Of a stretch of 9,647 nucleotides of DNA, positions 1 through 8,065 are shown in pieces (position 1 is the first letter of the stretch; every line of letters starts with the position of its first letter). Under the pieces are notes generated by a model. That model saw nothing but the letters and a program-made list of their open reading frames with translations. It ran no database searches and had not been told where the DNA came from. Both the position numbers and the translations under genes were made by a program. This DNA is from Candidatus Saccharibacteria bacterium UBA3225 (GTDB lineage Bacteria; Patescibacteriota; Saccharimonadia; Saccharimonadales; Saccharimonadaceae), in assembly GCA_002363515.1 (NCBI GenBank), contig DEVX01000023.1, positions 1 to 9,647 of the forward strand, in the 5' to 3' direction.

Positions 1-86
1 TCACGCTGCTCGGTTTCAACTTTCTTGGTTTCGACTTTTGGCGCAGCTTCGCTTGCTTTTTCGCGCCGCAGTTTTAACGTTGGCAT
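1..86 (-). CDS. Start of an unidentified gene running off the left edge
   Basis: Only the first 28 codons are visible, beginning MPTLKLRREKASEAAPKV. The fragment is charged, with alternating lysine, glutamate and alanine, and could be a disordered or coiled-coil N-terminus; it is too short to assign. ATG 86 is the first ATG after an in-frame TAA five codons upstream. No convincing SD precedes it, unlike the genes upstream, but a promoter-like pair ends only a few bases before the ATG. It is on the same strand as the operon, 51 bp beyond the 206-aa gene. It may be an independent host gene marking the edge of the defence cluster. Confidence is limited because of the short visible length. Confidence 0.5.
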   Translation of the reverse strand, partial: MPTLKLRREKASEAAPKVETKKVETEQR

Positions 87-95
87 ATTAGATAT

Positions 96-124
96 ATTTT
101 AAGGCATATAGGAATTAAATACAA
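96..124 (-). promoter_or_regulatory. Putative sigma-70-type promoter for the left-edge gene
   Basis: On the minus strand, TTGTAT (119-124) and TAAAAT (96-101) are separated by exactly 17 bases, close to the TTGACA/TATAAT consensus with standard spacing. A transcript would start near 89-90, only about 3-4 nt before ATG 86, giving a nearly leaderless mRNA. This agrees with the missing SD. The region is AT-rich, so a chance match is possible. Confidence 0.4.
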
Positions 125-137
125 AAAATAGTCAGCG

Positions 138-758
138 TTAATCGTCGGGCCTAATTTCGCCAGAACGCAGTTTGCGATTAAATTGCTTAGATGTTTTATC
201 GCTCCAATGATAGTTGTCGGCGTCTGGCTTGCGATCGGGCGACACGTCGCCTACGATAGAATCATAGCGTCTACGCTCGTGTTTATTGGCGATTCGGTTA
301 CTTTCTCCGCGAGGGTCGGGGTTATATGTTTTGCGGTGCGTTTTTGGCGAAAAATATTTAACAGGGCGAATAGCCTCGGAATACTTCTGAACTTTCGGTT
401 TCTGATTTTTGGCAATTTTAGGGTAAATATAATCATGAATATCTTTCTCACTAAGATTCGGATTTAAATGCCAAAACAATTTAGCCGTAGCATCGTTTGG
501 GTTAGATTTCTGAAAAATGCCTTTTGATTCCGCATTAAAAACTTCCTGCAGCGCGTCATGATCATTGGCGCCAAAGTTGCTCATAATATATTGATATGAC
601 AAATAATGGTTCTGCGCTAAGGCAACGAGAGCTTCGCGTAATTCGGAAAGGGAGAGAAAGCCGCGGAGGTTTTTCGTAATAAAAACTATTTTTTCTCGAC
701 CCCTATAATTACTCGGCGAATGCCTTTGCATACAACAAGGGTCGTCAGAATAAGGCAT
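138..758 (-). CDS. Unrecognised 206-aa polar, basic protein; last gene of the apparent operon
   Basis: I do not recognise this protein. It is 206 aa and has no membrane segment, signal peptide or catalytic motif I can name. Residues about 25-110 look like a compact helical domain (LSLSELREALVALAQNHYLS and further helices). Residues about 115-206 are rich in K, R, N, P, D and S, look poorly ordered and are net basic, which would suit nucleic-acid or protein binding; that is inference from composition only. ATG 758 begins 2 bp after the helicase stop. AGGAG (764-768) lies 5 nt upstream, inside the last helicase codons, so translation is probably coupled. A second in-frame ATG at 731 has no comparable SD. 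The tight placement, the SD and an intact frame of 206 codons make it a real gene, probably an accessory or regulatory part of the helicase module. It ends in TAA, and no terminator hairpin follows. Confidence 0.78.
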   Translation of the reverse strand: MPYSDDPCCMQRHSPSNYRGREKIVFITKNLRGFLSLSELREALVALAQNHYLSYQYIMSNFGANDHDALQEVFNAESKGIFQKSNPNDATAKLFWHLNPNLSEKDIHDYIYPKIAKNQKPKVQKYSEAIRPVKYFSPKTHRKTYNPDPRGESNRIANKHERRRYDSIVGDVSPDRKPDADNYHWSDKTSKQFNRKLRSGEIRPDD

Positions 759-760
759 GC

Positions 761-3700
761 CTACTCCTGATAACTCTCAATCATGCCATATTTATATTTC
801 CGTACTGCCCCATTGATTTCTTCTGCGCCTAGAAAACCGTCGCTCTCTTTTTTCTTCAGATATATCTTTCTAGTTTCATGGCCGTCAGCAAGAGTTATAG
901 TGAGTGGCGCTCCAATACGAAGACGCTGATCGACGATTTTAGTTAAATTCAACTCGAACATGATTTGACCGATATCTTCTCTCGATATTACTTTTACTGG
1001 TTTATCCGGCTCAGCGGGGTTTGGGATATTTATATTAACAACACTAGGCTCATCGACAACGATTGCGGATTCATCTTCTTCATTTTCATCTATGTCTTCG
1101 ATATTATAATCGTCATCGGGGGTATTAATATCTTCTAGCGGCTCTTCTTTCGTAAGTTCGTCATCAATTATACTCACCAATTTGTCGAATTCTGTTCTCG
1201 TATCGCGCAGCCAATTCGTGGACCAAATTCTATACATTCTCCACCCCTTGCGGCTTAACGTATCTTGACGTTGTAGGTCAGAAAATTCTTTATTAAAACC
1301 TTTATGATAGACAGATCCATCCATTTCGATGCCTAAAATGAAGCGTTTACGAGCGACGGAGTAAATGCCTATGTCTACCCTATATCCAACATTTTTTCTT
1401 TCAATGTCGTAATCATTCGGATCGGAGACTAGTATATTCCAGCCTACTTCGCACCATATGTTAATAGTTTTACCAATATCGTCCCCGTAATGTTCTACTA
1501 ATTTTTCATACAATTCTCTAGTCAGTGGCGAATCGATTGCGGATATATTACCGTCAAGCGTGCGACGTAAGTATTCCTCGTCAATAACTTGACCAGCATT
1601 AGTGAGTAGCGAGTTCAACAGATTGGCGCTCAATAAAGTGTTAGGTGGAGTATTATCGGATTGTATATATGCTTGACAGGCGTTGATCCATTTATTCCGA
1701 GCGTCACCCATAATAACGTCGAGTGTTTTTCTCTGGCGAGTTATCGACACGTTTAAGCGTTTGTATGCCCCTGCTTTCTCGTTGAAGAACCACATTCTAC
1801 TTATAACGTTGTATGTAGGCAGATAAATGATAGTATGGTGCCCCTGGATGCCCTGGCAGTTGGTTACGGTAGATAGAAGAAGTTTTTCACTTTCAAACAT
1901 CTCCATAATTTTTTCTGTATTCTCCGGATGCGATTCGAGATATTTCTTAAATTCATACAAACTGCCTTTACCGCTCCCCCTAGAAAATAATACACAAAAG
2001 CTTGCGTTCGGATTAATGTTTAAGTAATGTTCTATTCGTTTAATAATTACACCAAAGCCACGGTCATCATCTTCGCCAATATTATCCTCAATATAAATCG
2101 GAAGATTACCGCTCTTTGCTTCGAATATCGGTCTGATACCGTCCTGACTATATATAGCTGTAAGCGATGGCTCGAAAAGCTTATTGGATTCTGAACGATA
2201 GTGTATTTTTAAGTGATGCGACTCTAGATCCGGCAGGTTAACTGCAATATCTAAAATACTTGCGCCAATTTCGTCATCTTCTTCTTCAAACGTAGCCGTA
2301 GCCATTCCCCCAAGCATCGAAACTGCCGTCGGCGGCATCTGGTGCGGGTCACCTACAATTACAGATTTTTCCGCCCTATAGATCGACGGTAGAGCTTGGC
2401 CCGGGAGAAGTTGCGAAGCCTCGTCGAAAATCACATAGTTAAATACGCCTTTAAATGCCGCAATATATTTAGATACATCGCTTGGAGTAGCAATTACGAC
2501 TGGAAATGCCTTAATAATATGAACTGTATTATTGCGGATTTTTTCCATTACGGAATTGCCGAACCAATTCGACGCATACGATAAGAATTGCGCTTCTTTT
2601 GCGCAGTCAGCACGCATACCCCTAAGCTCTCTCAAATATCTTAATCTCTTCTGTTCCGATACCCTCTTCCCATAGACCTCAAAGTAATCATTCGACATCT
2701 TAGGATTATTACCTTTTGACATGTTATATAAGGCAGACGAGACTATGTCGTTAGTTAAGTAGCTAGCAAACGTTTCGTAGTCTACTCTTTCCTCCGACAA
2801 TAAATCAATGATAATTTTTAAATTTGCTGGCGTAAGCGCTTCTTTTAAATTATCAAGGAATACCATTTGCGAGGTATATTCTTCAAATTCATCGATATTG
2901 TTATAGTTTAAAATAGTATCTACGCGCTTTTGCCATATCTTTACATTCTCGCCATTCTTAATCCAATAGAAGTCGTGTGAGAATATATCCGAATCTAATG
3001 AGTCGTTAAGTACTTTTTCTAGCTCTAGTATCTTCTCGACATTTATTGCCGTTTCGGCTGGTATATCAGAAATATTGTTGAGAGAATTCAATATCGCTTC
3101 TTTATTTGTAGAAACATAACTAATAATATCTTCGGCATCCTGAATGAATGTTGATCGATTTCGTTTAATGAGTATAGGCGATATATTATTATAAATTTGA
3201 TCAATTTGAGCAATATATTGATTATTCAGTGCATTTTGGTTTATTTTTTCAACTGCCAACCAAATGTTGTCGGCTTTAATTTTATTTGACTCTATGATTT
3301 CGGTGATAATCTTAGCGTTTTCATTGAAGTCGACACAACTCTCGATTGTTTCTTTTATAGATTTTTCCGTAATAAGATTAATTGGCGTGCTCTCTTTGAT
3401 CTTTATCAGATAGTTTGTGAGTTCAACCAAATCATCAAGCGATAAATCAATCTTTTCCAATGGGTTAAAATTCATACCTTCAGTTTTCGCGCGCGACAAG
3501 TCGTATATATTCTGAACGATGTACTTTGTATCTTTTATTACGTCAGCAAATGTATTAATATAATCGGCATTTTTAACTATGTCGTCACCCATCGTTTCTT
3601 TGAATTGGCGGACAGATTCTGGGAAAGATGAGAAAACCTTAGATAGCTTACCTTTCTTATTATATTCGTTTATATCAGACACTAACCTCCTCAAATCGCT

Positions 3701-4903
3701 TTCGTTCATATCGAAGAAGATTTTAGTGTCTCCCTTAATAAACAGGCTCCTATACTTAAAGTCTATTGTCTTAACACAATAAGCTAAAAGATTATCTAAG
3801 CTAGCGTCCACGTCAAACTGGTATTTTTTGTTTAAAGCTTGTAATTTGCGAACTAATGATTCCCTATTCTTAACGACGCCGGCGAGCTCTTTCATATCGC
3901 TAATCGTCGATAATTCACTCTGGTATTTAATAGCAAAATCGCCATTCATTCCTTCTGGAAGAGAGATTTTTTCTACTGCATATTGCTTATTATTGATACT
4001 AATCGCACTCCTGAGATTTTGCACAATCTCGTCGAGAATGGTTGGCTTCTTCTTTATAACATCGATATTTACATAAGATGATGCTGTTGCGATTTGGCGT
4101 AGATGCTCTAGGTATTTTTGAATAGTAATATTATCGGACGCTACTGTATAGGTTGTATTATTCTTTACTATGTCATCAACACTACAAATAGAATCCGCAT
4201 AAGACCTAATGATACCTAATGTAAGTTCCCTATTACTTTTAGAGAAAAATTTAAGCTGATTGGTCGGATTATTGTAGCTTGAGAAGTTATGGTTCGGATC
4301 TTTAAAATTATTAAGCAATTTCAAGATATATCTAGTATCGATTTTGTCGACATTGTGCAATATAGCCGGAGTATTCTTTTCCTTGGCTAAATATTTTATG
4401 TTCGCGGTCGCCAGCTCATCAACACCAATTGCTTCCGGTCGAACATTGGAATTTTTAACAATATCAAGCTCGTTATAAGTTAAGTTGTACGGCGCCGAAT
4501 TATCAGACACACCATCACGAACACCGTAATCAAGAATGGCGGCATTTTGAGTGGTTTTACCGGTACGATTATTAAAGCTATTCTTAAGGTATTTTAGCCT
4601 CTTCTGCTCGGGCGAATTAAGACGCCAGCAAAAATCCAAGAATGATAAATCCTGCTCACCGAGACCCAATTCTTCATGTAGCTCTTTATACTTCCTTACA
4701 ATTACATTGAGGGCCTCCGAGTTTTGACTAACGAATAAGACTTGTTTACCTTTGGCCGCAAGCTCAAATAGTAAGCTGACAATTAAATGCGATTTTCCAG
4801 TTCCAGGAGGACCATATATAACTGTATTATTTGAATCTCCATTCAAGATTGACTCTAGAGCAGATTTTTGCGATGGATCCAATGAGTTAATTGTTGTTTG
4901 CAT
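761..4903 (-). CDS. Large SF1 (UPF1-like) helicase with C-terminal Vsr/MTES_1575-type nuclease domain
   Basis: This 1380-aa protein is probably a DNA-acting helicase-nuclease of anti-phage defence type. Walker A GPPGTGKS lies at residues 31-38, close to the N-terminus, and the motif Ia region (KQVLFVSQNSEAL) at about 53-65. About 700 residues of mainly helical, charged, AT-rich-coded sequence follow. The helicase core then resumes: FPVVIATPSDV, Walker B DEAS at 827-830, GDPHQMPPT from 851, HYRS at 901-904, a CQGIQG motif V (Q1017) and motif VI SITRQR (R1056, R1058). The nuclease follows: D1177 in YRVDIGIY, E1193 and D1195 in GIEMDGSVYH, then RQD (1212-1214) and a GW...RIWSTNW strand, typical of Vsr-like REase domains. 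A very acidic linker (near 1275-1300) leads to a small C-terminal domain of about 80 aa. GGAGA at 4914-4918 sits 10 nt before ATG 4903, and the start overlaps the previous stop as TAATG. All core motifs look intact. Target and cleavage specificity are not readable. Confidence 0.93.
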   Translation of the reverse strand: MQTTINSLDPSQKSALESILNGDSNNTVIYGPPGTGKSHLIVSLLFELAAKGKQVLFVSQNSEALNVIVRKYKELHEELGLGEQDLSFLDFCWRLNSPEQKRLKYLKNSFNNRTGKTTQNAAILDYGVRDGVSDNSAPYNLTYNELDIVKNSNVRPEAIGVDELATANIKYLAKEKNTPAILHNVDKIDTRYILKLLNNFKDPNHNFSSYNNPTNQLKFFSKSNRELTLGIIRSYADSICSVDDIVKNNTTYTVASDNITIQKYLEHLRQIATASSYVNIDVIKKKPTILDEIVQNLRSAISINNKQYAVEKISLPEGMNGDFAIKYQSELSTISDMKELAGVVKNRESLVRKLQALNKKYQFDVDASLDNLLAYCVKTIDFKYRSLFIKGDTKIFFDMNESDLRRLVSDINEYNKKGKLSKVFSSFPESVRQFKETMGDDIVKNADYINTFADVIKDTKYIVQNIYDLSRAKTEGMNFNPLEKIDLSLDDLVELTNYLIKIKESTPINLITEKSIKETIESCVDFNENAKIITEIIESNKIKADNIWLAVEKINQNALNNQYIAQIDQIYNNISPILIKRNRSTFIQDAEDIISYVSTNKEAILNSLNNISDIPAETAINVEKILELEKVLNDSLDSDIFSHDFYWIKNGENVKIWQKRVDTILNYNNIDEFEEYTSQMVFLDNLKEALTPANLKIIIDLLSEERVDYETFASYLTNDIVSSALYNMSKGNNPKMSNDYFEVYGKRVSEQKRLRYLRELRGMRADCAKEAQFLSYASNWFGNSVMEKIRNNTVHIIKAFPVVIATPSDVSKYIAAFKGVFNYVIFDEASQLLPGQALPSIYRAEKSVIVGDPHQMPPTAVSMLGGMATATFEEEDDEIGASILDIAVNLPDLESHHLKIHYRSESNKLFEPSLTAIYSQDGIRPIFEAKSGNLPIYIEDNIGEDDDRGFGVIIKRIEHYLNINPNASFCVLFSRGSGKGSLYEFKKYLESHPENTEKIMEMFESEKLLLSTVTNCQGIQGHHTIIYLPTYNVISRMWFFNEKAGAYKRLNVSITRQRKTLDVIMGDARNKWINACQAYIQSDNTPPNTLLSANLLNSLLTNAGQVIDEEYLRRTLDGNISAIDSPLTRELYEKLVEHYGDDIGKTINIWCEVGWNILVSDPNDYDIERKNVGYRVDIGIYSVARKRFILGIEMDGSVYHKGFNKEFSDLQRQDTLSRKGWRMYRIWSTNWLRDTRTEFDKLVSIIDDELTKEEPLEDINTPDDDYNIEDIDENEEDESAIVVDEPSVVNINIPNPAEPDKPVKVISREDIGQIMFELNLTKIVDQRLRIGAPLTITLADGHETRKIYLKKKESDGFLGAEEINGAVRKYKYGMIESYQE
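764..768 (-). promoter_or_regulatory. Ribosome binding site of the 206-aa gene within the helicase 3' end
   Basis: AGGAG is formed by the last two sense codons of the helicase (CAG GAG), followed by the TAG stop and then ATG 758, with 5 nt between SD and start. It supports the 758 start and translational coupling to the helicase. Confidence 0.7.
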
Positions 4904-5766
4904 TATTTTAGTATCTCCGCCCAGGCTTTATCCAGATACTCGGCGCCAAAGCCCGTTATGACGCCAATTAGACTAAATGTAGGATCAAATTTTATCGACT
5001 GAATGTACGGCAAATTAATACTAGAAAGTCTTAGCTGAATCTTGGTTAGCGTTGAACCAATACTGCTATCTATACTAATCTCATTAGTTTTTAGAAGTCT
5101 GGTTAGCTCGCCGTCAAGAATATTTTCGTCCAAGTAAAAATTATAAAAACCAGCCGATTCAATTTCGAGACGTTGGGTTTTTGGATCAGATTTTTGAACA
5201 CTGAATAAGGAGAGCGGATAAACTTCGCGCTCAAATTTTTCACCCACTTGGCGCATTATTACTACTTTTCCAATAACGAGATAATGCAGCCTGTCACCAT
5301 GGGTACGATATTGAATGCGCGTCTTGTTATTCATAGACATAATATCTTTGGCGATTAAATTTCGCTTCGCGTAATCTGAAGCTTTGCGCCATAGCTCAGC
5401 CTTGCCGTCGTCCATAAAACTAAAATCATCGCGGAGATCCTCGTATATTTTAATCGGGCTACCAGTCGCAATATTGCGCATCAATTTTTCTGTTCCAGTT
5501 TTATTAAAAACGAAACCGAAATCTTGAGTTTTGGTTTCTAGTTTTCTCATGAACAGCTTACCGATACGGCTAGGTTCTACTGCATCTTCTTCCTCTTCGT
5601 CATCGAAGATAAATACGGTTTTAGATCTATTCGACCTTGCGCTTAAGTCCATATACTCACAGAGTTTCCCGCTAGCAAAATTACCACCGCGAATTACAAG
5701 GTCTTTGTGGGCTTTTATAATATCTTCTTTTCCGATAAGCTGCTCTAATTCTTCATAAGCTGCCAT
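4903..5766 (-). CDS. Unrecognised 287-aa protein, possible detached N-terminal domain of the adjacent SF1 helicase
   Basis: I do not recognise this protein by family name. A longer start at 5820 is possible but would overlap res by 38 bp; ATG 5766 is preferred because AAAAGGAGAG (5775-5784) lies 8 nt upstream of it. The 287-aa product has a helical N-terminus (MAAYEELEQLIG), an acidic patch DDEEEED at 55-61, and a later mixed beta region. No enzyme motif, signal peptide or membrane segment is seen. Around residues 158-225 the pattern (DRLHYLVIGKVVI, then YPLSLFSVQ, then a NFYLDENILDGEL segment), and a late SLIGVITGF near 265-273, resemble in my reading the domain preceding the helicase in large UPF1-like/Vsr proteins, where a 'LYLxxG... 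aPLlLvPv... NxxLxxkL... lGxFsF' layout occurs. Its TAATG overlap with the helicase fits a subunit partner. The coding call is firm; the domain assignment is inference. Confidence 0.86.
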   Translation of the reverse strand: MAAYEELEQLIGKEDIIKAHKDLVIRGGNFASGKLCEYMDLSARSNRSKTVFIFDDEEEEDAVEPSRIGKLFMRKLETKTQDFGFVFNKTGTEKLMRNIATGSPIKIYEDLRDDFSFMDDGKAELWRKASDYAKRNLIAKDIMSMNNKTRIQYRTHGDRLHYLVIGKVVIMRQVGEKFEREVYPLSLFSVQKSDPKTQRLEIESAGFYNFYLDENILDGELTRLLKTNEISIDSSIGSTLTKIQLRLSSINLPYIQSIKFDPTFSLIGVITGFGAEYLDKAWAEILK

Positions 5767-5774
5767 ATGTCCAT

Positions 5775-5784
5775 CTCTCCTTTT
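5775..5784 (-). promoter_or_regulatory. Ribosome binding site that sets the 287-aa gene start at 5766
   Basis: AAAAGGAGAG on the minus strand overlaps the res stop codon (TAA at 5785-5783) and sits 8 nt before ATG 5766. This favours the 5766 start over the upstream in-frame ATG at 5820, which is buried in res. Confidence 0.85.
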
Positions 5785-8065
5785 AAATTGCAAAAGCCTT
5801 CCATTCTCCGTTCTCGTCATAGTCTGGTGAATCTTGGAGGTAGAAATAATTATTCTTTACATTTATAATTCCGCCCTTGAGATTTAGGTCTGCATGTTCT
5901 TGAATGAACGCTTGCAACGCATTGGCTTTTTGACGAACATGCTCGTTGTCGGCGGTAAAACCAGCTTTCGTATCATAGATGCCAATCGAACCATCCTTAT
6001 ATTTAATAATGTAATCAGGATAAAATGCGCGGCGAATACTACGCTGACGTTCATTTAGTTCGAAGTACGGAATAGCAAAGTAGCGTTCCATTTTTTCGCC
6101 ATTCTTATACCACCATTCAATTTGAGAGCTCGCGTCAAGCATGTCTTCAAATTTATTTTCAGTGCCAGGAGCATTCTTTTTACGGTAGTACTGCTCCATG
6201 GCGTTATTCGGAGACTTTGTGATAATGTAGTTTTCATTGAACTGATCAACTTCTGGAATGCGGAAGGTTAGCTCCTCGAGCTCGCGCGCGCGACGTTTCT
6301 TCATTTCTTCACGATAAACATCTTCATACGCATCGAGTGCCTTATCGAAAATCTGTGCAAATATTTCCTGATTTACTCTCGAACATGCGATTAGTTTTTG
6401 CACTTGTTCAATATCTATATTCGCCTTATGGAACCAGCCATATAACGTACCGCAAACGACAGATTTAGTACGAGCCCAGTTCTTAAATTGACCAGTAAAA
6501 CCTTTCAGGATTGTATTAAAGATGCGCTCAATATTTGCTGCATCCATATTGACTTTGAGGGTTTCATATTCAGAGACCTCATAACTGTCCAGATTTTTAA
6601 TTATAGCGTCAGCAATAATTGGCGATGTTAATTCGGAATCATATAACTCAAGTTTTTCGTCAATTAAGTTGTAGCGATCTTCGCCGACAATCATGCCGTT
6701 GTCGGTGCCAAATGTTTGATCGAGAATGTTATCTAATATAGGTTTGAAATCTGCACGCAAATCTCCATAATCGGTACGATGAATAAAGACACTAGGTAAA
6801 GAAATATTCGAGATATTCTCGCGACGATGTGCGACTTGCATCTTGAGAAGATTCTTCGCATCGGTATCATCCGCATCAATAGTAATATCAGAAAGGTCCG
6901 TATAGACGTAAGCCTTATTTAGCACATCTTTCGCATAATGTTTAGCTTCTGGCATGCGTAAAATGCGACCAACGGTTTGGATGCGGAAAGTTTCAGATTT
7001 CGTATCGCGAAGCATTGCCATGACTTGTGCGCGCGGACAATCCCAGCCCAATGCGATAGCCTGTTTAAAGATTAAGACCTTAACTTGATTGTTTGGCTTT
7101 TCAATATTTTCAAGATTCTTTTTATCGTCAGAAAGCCAAATCGCAAGTTCTCCGTTCGCATAACGTAAACCGCGTTTTGTGAGGATGTCTTCGATAATAT
7201 CTTTATCCTTCAAATCAAGCTCAGACATAGTTTCTTTGGAAGTGTTCGGTAATTGAATCAAGAGAAGCGGATTTACATTTATACCTAAGTCTTGATATTT
7301 CTTCGCAAGCTCATCTCTCTTGTCGAGCGCCGCATTAATGACGGCTTCGATGGAATTTGTCGCGTCCGTAATATTCTTTGCGATTTCATTATTAAGATCA
7401 ACTTCTTTTTTAATTAGTTCGCTATCGACTACGTCAGCAAATTCGACCTCCGTCTTATGATAATCGCCACCCAATGTTACAGCTTTAGGTGTAGCGGAAA
7501 TTTCAAAAACTAATTCCGGCTTAATGACCTCGTGAACCAACGCCTGAGAGTTCGGACCGTAGAATGTTTGATGACTTTCGTCGACGATTAATATAATACC
7601 TATTCCCGCCGCACGGGTAGCATCTAAAACATCTTGGAGATTCTTGCCGTCTTCGCCCTGGCGTACAGCCTTATTCGCCCAATCGCCTTCTTTATCTTTT
7701 TTGAATAGCTTTTCCCAGTTCGTAAATAAGACAGTATTTCTCGTAAGCACGCCAGAGCTCATAGATTCGACGTTTACGAGTTGATATTCGGTCTCTGCGA
7801 GGCGATTCGAAAGCTTCTTTAGTGATTGCTCATGCAGTTTATTTGGCGCAGCCCAAATGATGGCATACGGATGAGTTTCAAAGAAGTCTGAAAGATTCCG
7901 CAGAATTTCAGCCGCCATAATAGTCTTGCCAGAACCAGTAGGACTCTTAAGTACAACTTGCGAGACTTTATCTGGAGATTTACCCTGCTCTTTTTTAATT
8001 AAGAAATCGCGAATGTATTCTGCGGTCTCATTAATTGCATCGTTTTGAAAATCTTTGAGAATCAT
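5783..8065 (-). CDS. res: Type III restriction endonuclease subunit Res (SF2 helicase plus PD-(D/E)XK nuclease)
   Basis: This is the 760-aa ATP-dependent translocase and nuclease that pairs with Mod to cut DNA lacking the host methylation. The superfamily 2 motifs appear in order: Walker A SPTGSGKT at residues 41-48, Walker B DESH at 162-165, motif III SATP at 190-193, motif V around QAIALGWDCPRA at 335-346, and motif VI QTVGRILR at 363-370. A helical spacer containing a charged stretch near 586-599 follows. The C-terminal nuclease shows E640, PD at 683-684 and DTK at 698-700, a complete-looking PD-(D/E)XK site. It is shorter than EcoP15I/EcoP1I Res (about 970 aa), but no motif is missing. 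The start at 8065 is supported by a strong SD at 8069-8076 and by the ATGA overlap with mod, which suggests coupled translation and a controlled Mod:Res ratio. It appears intact and functional. Confidence 0.94.
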   Translation of the reverse strand: MILKDFQNDAINETAEYIRDFLIKKEQGKSPDKVSQVVLKSPTGSGKTIMAAEILRNLSDFFETHPYAIIWAAPNKLHEQSLKKLSNRLAETEYQLVNVESMSSGVLTRNTVLFTNWEKLFKKDKEGDWANKAVRQGEDGKNLQDVLDATRAAGIGIILIVDESHQTFYGPNSQALVHEVIKPELVFEISATPKAVTLGGDYHKTEVEFADVVDSELIKKEVDLNNEIAKNITDATNSIEAVINAALDKRDELAKKYQDLGINVNPLLLIQLPNTSKETMSELDLKDKDIIEDILTKRGLRYANGELAIWLSDDKKNLENIEKPNNQVKVLIFKQAIALGWDCPRAQVMAMLRDTKSETFRIQTVGRILRMPEAKHYAKDVLNKAYVYTDLSDITIDADDTDAKNLLKMQVAHRRENISNISLPSVFIHRTDYGDLRADFKPILDNILDQTFGTDNGMIVGEDRYNLIDEKLELYDSELTSPIIADAIIKNLDSYEVSEYETLKVNMDAANIERIFNTILKGFTGQFKNWARTKSVVCGTLYGWFHKANIDIEQVQKLIACSRVNQEIFAQIFDKALDAYEDVYREEMKKRRARELEELTFRIPEVDQFNENYIITKSPNNAMEQYYRKKNAPGTENKFEDMLDASSQIEWWYKNGEKMERYFAIPYFELNERQRSIRRAFYPDYIIKYKDGSIGIYDTKAGFTADNEHVRQKANALQAFIQEHADLNLKGGIINVKNNYFYLQDSPDYDENGEWKAFAI

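Noticed and set aside
183..4961. Open frames of 62-94 codons on the plus strand opposite the helicase and its neighbours
   Set aside because: They lie antisense to well-supported genes, have no recognisable domains or SD support, and read as chance antisense frames of low-complexity composition.
4903..5820. The longer 305-aa form of the 287-aa gene, starting at 5820
   Set aside because: It would overlap res by 38 bp, and its first 18 residues come from within the res 3' end. The strong SD matches ATG 5766 instead.
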